The notes under the pieces: model-generated
Databases searched by the model: none
The model's input: only the letters and a program-made list of their open reading frames with translations
Told to the model about the DNA's origin: nothing
Origin: Desulfobacterales bacterium
Lineage (GTDB): Bacteria > Desulfobacterota > Desulfobacteria > Desulfobacterales > Desulfobacteraceae
DNA length: 11,180 nucleotides
Reading direction: 5' to 3'
Assembly (NCBI GenBank): GCA_022361135.1
Contig: JAKSBM010000445.1
Location: forward strand, 1-11,180
Shown: positions 1-6,415 of the stretch, in pieces
How positions within the stretch are numbered: position 1 is the first letter of the stretch
How the letters are laid out: each line of letters opens with the position of its first letter
Made by a program: the position numbers and the translations under genes

Positions 1-1517
1 AGCCAGGCTTCGTCGTGCTGGGGGCCTTTCAGGGCCAGGCCGTAGCCGCCCTGCTGGGCCAGACTTTCCTTGGTGATGTATTCGGAGAATTCCAATCCCT
101 TGGACTCCATGCGGATGTCGTTGATGAAGGCGGCGTCTGCACCGAATTCTTCGGCAAAGATTTTCTTCATCTGGCGGAAGCCCTTGCCCACAATGGCGCC
201 GAATCCTTCGCCCCGGGCCATCTGGTGGATGATTTCCAGGGCGTTGAAGCGGTTGCCGAAGCTCAGGTCCATGCCGCCGGTGTGTTCCAGGGTGATCTGG
301 TTGTTTTCAAAACATTCCATGACAAAGCCGATGGAGGTTCCCACGGAGATGGTGTCCAGGCCGTAGGCGTCGCAGTAGAAGTTGATTTCCAGGATGGTCT
401 GGGCGTCGAAGATCCCCAGGTTGGAACCGCAACCGGCCACGGTTTCATATTCCGGTCCGTCAACGAAGACCTTGGATCCTTTATATGGGCCGGTGAAGGG
501 GGAGAAGTCCTTTACCCCATGGGCACAGGCCACGGCGCAACCTCTCCAGCAGCCGTCAAAGCCCTTGTCAAAGATGTGTTCGTACACATCTTCGCCAATG
601 ACGGCGGCTTCGGGGTGGGCCCCATATTTAAAGTTGTGCACGGGCAGGCAGTCATGGTCGTTCATGATGGGGACCAGATGGGTGGTGCCCACCAGGGCCA
701 TGCGGTTTTGTTTGGGATCCAGGGTGTGGATGGCCTTGGCATGGGCCTTGGTGACTTCCTTGAGGGCCGCCAGGTCGGCGGGCTTGTTGGTCTTCATGTT
801 GACCGAACCGAAGCGGGCCACCATGGCTTTGATCTTTTTGTCTGCAAAGACGGTGCCGATGCCGCCACGGCCGGCCTGTTTGTAGCGAACCATCTTACGG
901 CCGGCGTCCCACCAGGAAAAGTTCAGGCAGCCGAAATTGGTGTTTTCCGCACCCGGGCCGGCGGTGACAACGGAAACATTGACAGGTTTTTCGTCAAAGT
1001 GGTGGGTCAGTTCCTTGGACATTTCATAGGAATCTTCGGGCAGGTTGTCGGCTTCGAAAATTTTGATCTGGTTTTCAATGCCGTCGATGAGGACGACCAG
1101 ATCCTTTTCTGCTTTTCCCTTCACCTCTATCACGTCAAAGCCGGCGAATTTTTTATAGGGGCCGAAATAACCGCCCACGTTGGAATCGATGGGAGCGCCG
1201 GTGAGGGGGGAGATGGCGGTGACGATGCTTTTTCCGCCGCCGGGATAGCCGGGGGTGCCACCCAGGGGACCCGAGGAAATGCAGATGGCGTTTTCGGGGT
1301 CGTTCCATTTGGTGGTGCCGTTGACTGCATTCCACATCAGCCAGAGATCATACCCCTTGCCGCCGATGAATTTTTCCTTGATTTCCGCTTGGATGGGATT
1401 GATTTCCACGGACTGGCTGGCCAGGTCGATATGGAGGGACTTATCGGTGTAACCCTGGTTGATCTCAGCGCGCTCGTAGGAAACGGAGGATGTTTCTTTC
1501 AATTGAATCTGACCCAT
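1..1517 (-). CDS. aor: Aldehyde:ferredoxin oxidoreductase family protein, C-terminus cut by window edge
   Basis: Tungsten (or molybdenum) bis-pterin enzyme that interconverts aldehydes and carboxylic acids using ferredoxin; family members are cytoplasmic. The first 505 codons are visible and no stop is reached before base 1. The usual length is 600 residues or more, so the C-terminal part, including the fourth cluster cysteine and second pterin motif, lies outside. Visible landmarks are a Gly-rich N-terminal pterin-binding half, RGGIG at residues 217-221, three cluster cysteines C323, C327 and C331, GPEYETVAG starting at 354, and the pterin motif CDAYGLDT from C382 (DxxGLD at 383-388). The cysteine spacing is x3-x3, where the classic archaeal enzyme has x2-x3. 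The start at 1517 is supported by AAGGAG (1525-1530) seven bases upstream. About 20 residues precede the usual family start. The gene is divergent from yggT and has its own promoter region. The family is certain; the physiological substrate cannot be read from the sequence. Confidence 0.93.
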   Translation of the reverse strand, partial: MGQIQLKETSSVSYERAEINQGYTDKSLHIDLASQSVEINPIQAEIKEKFIGGKGYDLWLMWNAVNGTTKWNDPENAICISSGPLGGTPGYPGGGKSIVTAISPLTGAPIDSNVGGYFGPYKKFAGFDVIEVKGKAEKDLVVLIDGIENQIKIFEADNLPEDSYEMSKELTHHFDEKPVNVSVVTAGPGAENTNFGCLNFSWWDAGRKMVRYKQAGRGGIGTVFADKKIKAMVARFGSVNMKTNKPADLAALKEVTKAHAKAIHTLDPKQNRMALVGTTHLVPIMNDHDCLPVHNFKYGAHPEAAVIGEDVYEHIFDKGFDGCWRGCAVACAHGVKDFSPFTGPYKGSKVFVDGPEYETVAGCGSNLGIFDAQTILEINFYCDAYGLDTISVGTSIGFVMECFENNQITLEHTGGMDLSFGNRFNALEIIHQMARGEGFGAIVGKGFRQMKKIFAEEFGADAAFINDIRMESKGLEFSEYITKESLAQQGGYGLALKGPQHDEAW

Positions 1518-1540
1518 TTTGCAACTCCTTCAAAGATCCT

Positions 1541-1600
1541 TCAGTGTAAGTGTTCGAGATTATAGATGTCTGCCGGAACGGCAACACTCCACAGACACAT
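1541..1600 (-). CDS. Possible 19-residue leader ORF upstream of aor
   Basis: On the minus strand an ATG at 1600 opens a 19-codon frame, MCLWSVAVPADIYNLEHLH, that stops at 1541-1543, 23 bases before the aor start. A Shine-Dalgarno-like AAGGA (1604-1608) sits three bases upstream, which is rather close. The same frame stays open further upstream to about 1785 but has no ATG or GTG there. It could be a translated leader, a remnant of a longer gene, or chance. The TATAAT that might serve as an alternative aor -10 box lies inside this frame, coding Tyr-Asn. I do not recognise the peptide. Confidence 0.22.
   Translation of the reverse strand: MCLWSVAVPADIYNLEHLH
1559..1564 (-). promoter_or_regulatory. 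Possible aor-proximal -10 box (TATAAT)
   Basis: A perfect TATAAT is read on the minus strand 41 bases upstream of the aor start codon. No convincing -35 box lies 16-18 bases further upstream. A short inverted repeat, TGCCG-GAA-CGGCA (1571-1583), sits just upstream of it. It may be a second start site for aor or only part of the short leader frame that overlaps it. Confidence 0.25.
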
Positions 1601-1661
1601 AATTCCTTCTTTGTCAGGCGCCGTATCTGTTCTCCGATCCTGATGGAGAGCCAAGGCCTCC

Positions 1662-1691
1662 TGAATGGTTAGACCATTACTAAACCATTCA
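1662..1691. promoter_or_regulatory. Inverted repeat, candidate operator over the aor promoter
   Basis: Perfect 9-bp arms TGAATGGTT (1662-1670) and AACCATTCA (1683-1691) flank a 12-bp centre that carries another ACCATT half-site-like element. The repeat lies over the -10 region and spacer of the minus-strand promoter and about 50 bp from the plus-strand -35 box. It has no following T-run and lies in intergenic DNA, so it reads as a protein-binding operator rather than a terminator. No regulator gene lies in the window; a TetR-type dimer would suit the layout but this is a guess. Confidence 0.5.
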
Positions 1692-1705
1692 ATAGCGCTT
1701 GTCAA
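1677..1705 (-). promoter_or_regulatory. Candidate sigma-70 promoter for aor
   Basis: Read on the minus strand, a perfect -35 hexamer TTGACA (1700-1705) is followed by 17 bases and then TAGTAA (1677-1682), or by 18 bases and then AGTAAT (1676-1681). The -10 match is only 3-4 of 6. A start near 1669 would give a leader of about 150 bases before aor. The inverted repeat at 1662-1691 covers the -10 and spacer, which suits repression by a DNA-binding protein. Confidence 0.5.
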
Positions 1706-1740
1706 CCGGTGAATTTGGCTGCCTAAATAAGCAAAAAAAC

Positions 1741-1768
1741 TTGACTTTTCAGGGGATTCACTGATAAC
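1741..1768 (+). promoter_or_regulatory. Candidate sigma-70 promoter of the yggT-to-SPOR operon
   Basis: TTGACT (1741-1746, 5 of 6 to the -35 consensus), a 16-base spacer and GATAAC (1763-1768, 4 of 6 to the -10 consensus) precede yggT by about 45 bases. The surrounding 1690-1812 stretch is clearly more AT-rich than the flanking genes, as promoters often are. No other convincing promoter is visible between here and 9719, so this may drive the whole run of genes. Confidence 0.45.
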
Positions 1769-1812
1769 AAGACACCCATAGTTATTTAATCAATACAATT
1801 TAAGGTAAGTGA

Positions 1813-2112
1813 ATGTTCATATTGGCAAATTTTTTTCAAGCAATTGCCGTTGTTTTAGATTATGCGTTGAACCTTTATATGTGGATTGTTGTTGCCGGGG
1901 CGGTATTGTCCTGGGTGAACCCGGACCCCTATAATCCCATTGTCCGGTTCATTAATTCAGCAACAGAGCCTGTGTTTTACCAGATCAGAAAAAGATTGCC
2001 CGTCAGTTTCGGCGGGATTGACATCTCTCCTGTCCTTGTGATCCTTGCCATTGTTTTTCTTCAGACCTTTGTGGTCAGCAGTCTGAACGGATTGGCACGT
2101 TCCATACTATAA
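1813..2112 (+). CDS. yggT: YggT family small membrane protein
   Basis: A 99-residue integral membrane protein of the YggT family. It has a hydrophobic segment at about residues 5-34, the family signature SWVNPDPYNPIVRF just after it, a short polar stretch with TEPVFYQIRKRLP and GGIDISP, then a second hydrophobic segment at about 72-92. The single-repeat form of about 95 residues is common; the E. coli protein has two such repeats. The molecular role of YggT is poorly defined; in other bacteria and plastids relatives are linked to cell division, osmotic response or complex assembly. It is the first gene of the operon, and the divIVA-like gene begins 18 bases after its stop, as I would expect for the yggT-divIVA pairing seen in many bacteria. 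Confidence 0.9.
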   Translation: MFILANFFQAIAVVLDYALNLYMWIVVAGAVLSWVNPDPYNPIVRFINSATEPVFYQIRKRLPVSFGGIDISPVLVILAIVFLQTFVVSSLNGLARSIL

Positions 2113-2130
2113 TCTATAAGGAGTCTGATT

Positions 2131-2631
2131 ATGGGAGTTACACCACTGGTGATCCGGCAGAAAGAATTTACCACCCGGTTTCGCGGTTTTGACGTCCAGG
2201 AAGTTGATCTTTTCCTGGAAGAGGTGGCCAGAGAAATGGAAACCCTGGGTCAGACCATTGATCAGTTGACCGAGGATAAACACCGGCTTGATCTGGAAAA
2301 TCAGGGATATCGGAAACGGGAAGATTCCATGAAGAACGCCATGATCCAATCCCAGAAGGTATTGGATCAGATGAAGGAAAATGCGAAAAAATCTTCCCAG
2401 GCCATCATCGCCAACGCTGAAGTCGAGGCCGAAAAAATTCTGAACAGGGCCCATAAACGTCTTTCCCAGCTTCATTCCGACATCATGGAACTCAAGCGCC
2501 AGCGCATTCAATTGGAAATGCAGATCAGCGCCGTGCTGGAGTCCCATGCCAAGATGCTGGAAATGACCAAGGAAGAAAATCAGGCCGCCGACGAAACCGA
2601 TAAAACCCTGAAATTCATCAACCAGTCCTAG
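2131..2631 (+). CDS. DivIVA-domain coiled-coil protein
   Basis: A 166-residue protein starting with a DivIVA N-terminal domain (about residues 4-35): TPLVIRQKEF, then FRGFDVQEVDLFL. F17 and R18 stand at the same positions as the membrane-inserting Phe-Arg pair of Bacillus subtilis DivIVA. A long charged heptad-rich coiled coil runs from about 33 to 150. DivIVA proteins bind strongly curved membrane at poles and septa and act as cytoplasmic scaffolds. AAGGAG at 2118-2123 fixes the start. The gene sits between yggT and pilT, with 37 bases before pilT. Diderm versions of this domain are far less studied than the Gram-positive ones, so localisation here is inferred from the family. Confidence 0.87.
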   Translation: MGVTPLVIRQKEFTTRFRGFDVQEVDLFLEEVAREMETLGQTIDQLTEDKHRLDLENQGYRKREDSMKNAMIQSQKVLDQMKENAKKSSQAIIANAEVEAEKILNRAHKRLSQLHSDIMELKRQRIQLEMQISAVLESHAKMLEMTKEENQAADETDKTLKFINQS

Positions 2632-2668
2632 CCGTTTAACCCTCCCATCCAAGCGATGAGGTGCCGTA

Positions 2669-3751
2669 ATGGCCGAAATTGATGCGTTTTTTAAGCTCAT
2701 GCATGACCAGGGGGCTTCCGACCTCCATTTGTCTGCCGGGCAGCAGCCGTCCCTGCGATTGAACGGGGACATCGAGCGGATTAAATATGCTGCCCTGACA
2801 TCGGACAAACTCAGAAAGTTGCTCTACGAAATCACATCCCAGGAAAAGATTAAGGAATTCGAAGAAACCGGGGATGTGGATTTTGCCTATGAAGTACCGG
2901 GTATGGCCCGGTTCCGCGCCAATTATTTCATGCAGCAAAATGGCGTGGCCGCCGTGTTCCGTGAGATTCCCTCCACCATTAAAACCGCCGCCGAATTGGG
3001 ACTGCCGCCGGTGATCTCCAAGCTGGCCGAGCTGCCCCGGGGACTGGTCCTGGTCACCGGCCCCACCGGATCGGGCAAGTCCACCACCCTGGCCGCCATC
3101 ATCGACCAGGCCAACCGGGTGCGCCGGGACCACATCATCACCATTGAGGATCCGGTGGAGTTTGTCCATAAAAGCAATCGATGCATCGTGAACCACCGGG
3201 AGGTGGGCTTGCACACCAAAAGCTTCTCATCGGCCCTAAGGGGGGCCCTTCGTGAAGATCCGGACATTATCCTTGTGGGCGAGCTTCGGGATCTGGAAAC
3301 CATTTCCCTGGCCATTGAAGCGGCCTCCACCGGCCACCTGGTCTTTGCCACCCTCCACACCAGTTCCGCCGCCAAGACCGTGGACCGTCTCATTGATGTA
3401 TTTCCGGCCGAGGAAAAGGCCCAGGTGCGATCCACCCTGTCCGAGGCCATCCGGGCCGTGGTGGGCCAGGTGCTGTTTAAGCGGACGGATCGCGTCGGAC
3501 GATGTGCCGCCCTGGAAATCCTGGTGGCCACCCCGGCGGTGCGAAATCTCATCCGGGAATCCAAAACCCACCAAATTCCTTCCATGATCCAGACCGGAAA
3601 GCAATATGGCATGCAATTGCTGGATGATGCCATCATGGGCTTACTTAAAAAGGGGATCATCAATGCCGATGATGCCTATACCAAGGCCAACAACAAGGCG
3701 GCTTTCCGCCATTACCTGGAAAAGTCGCCCACGGATTTTACCGAGGCATGA
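2669..3751 (+). CDS. pilT: Type IV pilus retraction ATPase PilT
   Basis: A 360-residue hexameric secretion ATPase that powers pilus depolymerisation at the inner membrane base; the usual PilT length is about 345. An N-terminal PAS-like domain (to about residue 100) carries SDLHLSAGQQP. Catalytic motifs in order are Walker A GPTGSGKS at 131-138, Asp box ITIEDPVEF at 157-165, Walker B DPDIILVGELRD at 197-208 with E205, and His box GHLVFATLHT at 222-231. The PilT-specific C-terminal motif, AIRNLIRE in characterised PilTs, reads AVRNLIRE at 290-297, which favours true PilT over an extension ATPase. GAGGTG at 2658-2663 is the ribosome site. No pilin or pilus assembly gene lies in the window, so its machine is encoded elsewhere. 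Confidence 0.95.
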   Translation: MAEIDAFFKLMHDQGASDLHLSAGQQPSLRLNGDIERIKYAALTSDKLRKLLYEITSQEKIKEFEETGDVDFAYEVPGMARFRANYFMQQNGVAAVFREIPSTIKTAAELGLPPVISKLAELPRGLVLVTGPTGSGKSTTLAAIIDQANRVRRDHIITIEDPVEFVHKSNRCIVNHREVGLHTKSFSSALRGALREDPDIILVGELRDLETISLAIEAASTGHLVFATLHTSSAAKTVDRLIDVFPAEEKAQVRSTLSEAIRAVVGQVLFKRTDRVGRCAALEILVATPAVRNLIRESKTHQIPSMIQTGKQYGMQLLDDAIMGLLKKGIINADDAYTKANNKAAFRHYLEKSPTDFTEA

Positions 3752-3779
3752 TCCTTGTGCCTGAAGCCAGGGGAGGGCC

Positions 3780-4952
3780 ATGAAAAATTACCAGCTGGAC
3801 CGGATACTTTCCCGTATCCTGAAGAAGCATTCCAACCTTTCGGACATTAATTTTACCCCGGGTAAACCTCCCCAGGTGGAGAGTGACGGCATTCTCACCC
3901 CGGTTTGCCGGGAGTTTTTCACCGAGGAACTCACCCCCTTTCACACCGATGTCCTGGCCTTGAGCCTCATCGGACATCGACAGGCCCTGGCCGATACCCT
4001 GTTGCGGGAAGGGGCCTGTGACCTTTCCTATCAATTGGGGGAAAAGGCCCGGTTCAGGGTGAATATATTTTCAAGTTCCGGCCACTATTCCCTTGTCCTT
4101 CGTCGGTTGACCACCCGGATTCCTTCCATCTCCGGCCTTCAATTACCCGATCCCTTTTTAGAAATGGCCGAGGAGAAAAACGGGATCATGTTTTTCACCG
4201 GGGCCACGGGCATGGGGAAAACCACCTCCCTGGCCGCCATTTTGGATCAGATCAACAATACCCGATCCGTCCACATTGTCACCCTGGAGGATCCCATTGA
4301 ATATCTGCATCCCCAGATCGAATCCACATTCAACCAACGGGAATTGGGCCAGGATTTCCAGGATTTTGCCGGGGGGCTTCGCTCGGCCCTTCGCCAGGCA
4401 CCCAAGGTGATTCTGGTGGGGGAAATGCGGGACCGGGAAACCGTGGAAATCGGTTTGTCCGCTGCGGAAACCGGTCATTTGGTGCTCACCTCTTTGCACA
4501 CCGTGGATGCGGGGCAGACCATCAATCGTATTCTGGGCATGTTTGAACCGGCCGAGGAACGGATGATTCGGCTGCGACTGGCAGAAACCATCCGCTGGAT
4601 TGTCAGTCAACGTCTTTTGCCAAGGCGGGACGGTGGGCGGGTGCCGGCCTTTGAAATCATGGCCACCAACCTCCGGGTCCGGGATTCCATTGTCAATGGG
4701 GAGTCCGAAGGGAAAACCTTCCAAGACATTATCCTGGCCGGGAAAAGCCAGGGCATGATCACCTTTGATGAATCCATCCTGGGACTCAATGAAGTCGGAA
4801 TTATCGATGAGGCCACGGCCATGGGCTATGCCAGCCGCAGGGACGTGGTGGGGCGCGGCCTGGATCAAGCCCGGAGTCGACGGGGGGAAAAGACCTCTTC
4901 CATTGACGCCCTTGAAATTGACCATGGCTATGGAAAGGGGGTGTTCAGATGA
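3780..4952 (+). CDS. Second, divergent PilT/PilU-type ATPase
   Basis: A 390-residue paralogue of the preceding PilT with all catalytic boxes: Walker A GATGMGKT at 141-148, Asp box TLEDPIEY at 168-175, Walker B VILVGEMRD at 210-218 with E215, and His box GHLVLTSLHT at 232-241. It lacks the AIRNLIRE-type motif; the equivalent place reads LRVRDSIVNGE, as in PilU or accessory PilT paralogues. The N-terminal motif also differs (SDINFTPGKPP), and the last 40 residues form a charged tail after the usual end. It is therefore more likely an auxiliary retraction motor or a motor for a non-pilus role than a simple duplicate. AGGGGAG directly before the ATG is its ribosome site. Its stop overlaps the next start as ATGA at 4949-4952, implying translational coupling. 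Confidence 0.88.
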   Translation: MKNYQLDRILSRILKKHSNLSDINFTPGKPPQVESDGILTPVCREFFTEELTPFHTDVLALSLIGHRQALADTLLREGACDLSYQLGEKARFRVNIFSSSGHYSLVLRRLTTRIPSISGLQLPDPFLEMAEEKNGIMFFTGATGMGKTTSLAAILDQINNTRSVHIVTLEDPIEYLHPQIESTFNQRELGQDFQDFAGGLRSALRQAPKVILVGEMRDRETVEIGLSAAETGHLVLTSLHTVDAGQTINRILGMFEPAEERMIRLRLAETIRWIVSQRLLPRRDGGRVPAFEIMATNLRVRDSIVNGESEGKTFQDIILAGKSQGMITFDESILGLNEVGIIDEATAMGYASRRDVVGRGLDQARSRRGEKTSSIDALEIDHGYGKGVFR

Positions 4953-5536
4953 AAATCAATTGTACGGAATGTAAAGCCCCCCTGGTGATCCCCGATGAAA
5001 AATTGGCCCGGAAAAATGGGGCCGGAAAAAAATTGAACTTTAAATGTCCCAAATGTGGTGGTACGTTATCCCTTCCGCCTGAACCTGCTCCCCCCCCTGA
5101 ATTGGTACCTGAACAGAGTGCATTGATCATGGTGGGGGATAGGGCGCGGCAACAGCTCTGTTCCCAGGCCGCCGGCCGCCACGGGTTCGGGGTTAAAATG
5201 GTGGAATCCATGGTTGAGGCCACCTTCATGGTGGAATACCAGAGTTTTCCTTTGGTCATTGTGGATGACAGCTTTGACCAGTCCCAGGGGGTTGACTCTT
5301 TTTTGGATTTTATAAACCGGCTGGACATTGAACGACGGAGACGGTTTTGCCTGGTGATGATTGAATCCGGGGCCGCCACCGGAGACCCCATGGCTGCCCT
5401 GCGGTACAATGTGAATTACATGCTGGGCGATGAAGGAATGGGACGGTTTGAAGAAGTGCTTGGGGATGCCCTTAAGGCACATAAGGATTTGTATCGGGTA
5501 TATAAAAAGGCCCGGGAAAAGTTGGAAAGAATATAG
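4949..5536 (+). CDS. Zinc-ribbon protein fused to a degenerate receiver-like domain
   Basis: A 195-residue protein in two parts. Residues 1-40 form an MJ0042-type zinc ribbon with C5-x2-C8 and C33-x2-C36, followed by a Pro-rich linker at 43-54. Residues 57-180 have the strand order of a response-regulator receiver: ALIMVGD, then PLVIVDD with D106/D107 where the phospho-acceptor would be, LVMIESG, and VNYMLGDE where the conserved Lys should be. The missing Lys and poor acidic pocket suggest a pseudo-receiver used for protein contacts rather than a phosphorylation switch. No membrane segment is seen, so it should be cytoplasmic. It overlaps the preceding ATPase gene by four bases and is followed after three bases by the next gene. 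The zinc ribbon is clear; the receiver assignment is my reading of pattern only. Confidence 0.75.
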   Translation: MKINCTECKAPLVIPDEKLARKNGAGKKLNFKCPKCGGTLSLPPEPAPPPELVPEQSALIMVGDRARQQLCSQAAGRHGFGVKMVESMVEATFMVEYQSFPLVIVDDSFDQSQGVDSFLDFINRLDIERRRRFCLVMIESGAATGDPMAALRYNVNYMLGDEGMGRFEEVLGDALKAHKDLYRVYKKAREKLERI

Positions 5537-5539
5537 TCC

Positions 5540-6415
5540 ATGGCTCAAAATTGGTACGATCCCCCGGACATGGGGGAGTGGGCAAAGCGATGCATGTCAT
5601 TGTTGAATGTCGGCATTTGCATGTTCACTGTCCTCGTGGTTTTTTCTGAATTTCGATTTGATTGGTGCGAGCAGGTCATTGGTCGGTATCTGGCCGTGAC
5701 CAATGATCGGCGACCCGAAGTGGGGGCCATTTGGGAGACGGGACGGGAGAACAGTCTGGCCAAGGATTCCGTCCGGCAGATCCTGTCCCGGAAGAACGAT
5801 GTCCGCCAGAGTGCCCGGGATGCCGCCTCCTTTGCAGAACTCACCCAGGGCCTTCGTCCCGGGGAATGGGTCACCCTGGAAAAGGAACAGTTTAAGCGGT
5901 TATATAATGTCCTGCCCGAATCCGTGGCACGGCATTTCATTGAACCGGTTCGTCTGGTTTGGCTGATCAATGCCAATGCCACGGACCGGATTTTTTGTGA
6001 GGGACGGGCCGACGGCATGACCGTTTATTTCATCGATGCCGGAAACCGGGTCATCGAACAGATGGTCCTGGACAAGGCCAGCCTTTCTGCGGTGGAGGAA
6101 AATCAGTCCATCCAACCCGGGAGTCTGGAAACCTTCCCCCAACTGGCCCAGCAAATTTATTCTGCGGATGATTTTTTCAAGGCCGCCCTGAGTCTTCCCG
6201 ATGATGTGCGATATGATTTAATTCCCGATGCGGAGATGCTCCTGGCCCAGGGCGGTGAACTGGTCCGGGTGGGCATAGGCAATGAATCTGAAAATGGATT
6301 CATCCGCTTGGGATTTGAATTTTCCAACCAGGGTGAGTCCGGGGTTCAGATGACCCGTGCCCGGGAGTGGGCGGTATGGCAATTGGGGCTGATTTTGAAA
6401 GGAACCCCGAAATGA
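5540..6415 (+). CDS. Single-pass membrane protein of unknown function
   Basis: A 291-residue protein I do not recognise. A short N-terminal stretch containing K15-R16 precedes one hydrophobic segment at about residues 19-36; the remaining 250 residues are soluble-looking and probably periplasmic. They hold mixed alpha/beta sequence with no cysteine motif or known catalytic signature visible. The start at 5540 is three bases after the previous stop; no strong ribosome site is seen, so re-initiation or coupling is likely. The stop overlaps the PBP start as ATGA at 6412-6415. Being locked between the zinc-ribbon gene and the peptidoglycan synthase suggests a partner of that enzyme or a link across the membrane, but this is inference from position only. 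Confidence 0.78.
   Translation: MAQNWYDPPDMGEWAKRCMSLLNVGICMFTVLVVFSEFRFDWCEQVIGRYLAVTNDRRPEVGAIWETGRENSLAKDSVRQILSRKNDVRQSARDAASFAELTQGLRPGEWVTLEKEQFKRLYNVLPESVARHFIEPVRLVWLINANATDRIFCEGRADGMTVYFIDAGNRVIEQMVLDKASLSAVEENQSIQPGSLETFPQLAQQIYSADDFFKAALSLPDDVRYDLIPDAEMLLAQGGELVRVGIGNESENGFIRLGFEFSNQGESGVQMTRAREWAVWQLGLILKGTPK

Noticed and set aside
15..1565. A 516-codon open frame on the plus strand
   Set aside because: It lies antisense to the aor frame, whose protein carries clear family motifs. The plus-strand translation is low-complexity, rich in Gly, Val, Asp and Phe, and is a by-product of GC-biased codons.
1662..1691. Inverted repeat as a terminator of a minus-strand transcript from yggT side
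   Set aside because: No gene reads into it, no T-run follows on either strand, and it overlaps a promoter. An operator fits better.
2107..3663. Minus-strand frames of 233, 192 and 246 codons
   Set aside because: All are antisense to the DivIVA-domain and pilT genes, whose products carry catalytic or binding motifs. The minus frames show none and no ribosome sites that fit an operon.
6367..6411. Upstream ATG for the PBP gene, adding 15 residues
   Set aside because: It would overlap the preceding gene by 49 bases. The ATG at 6412 has AAGGA eight bases upstream and an ATGA overlap, and starts right before the membrane anchor.
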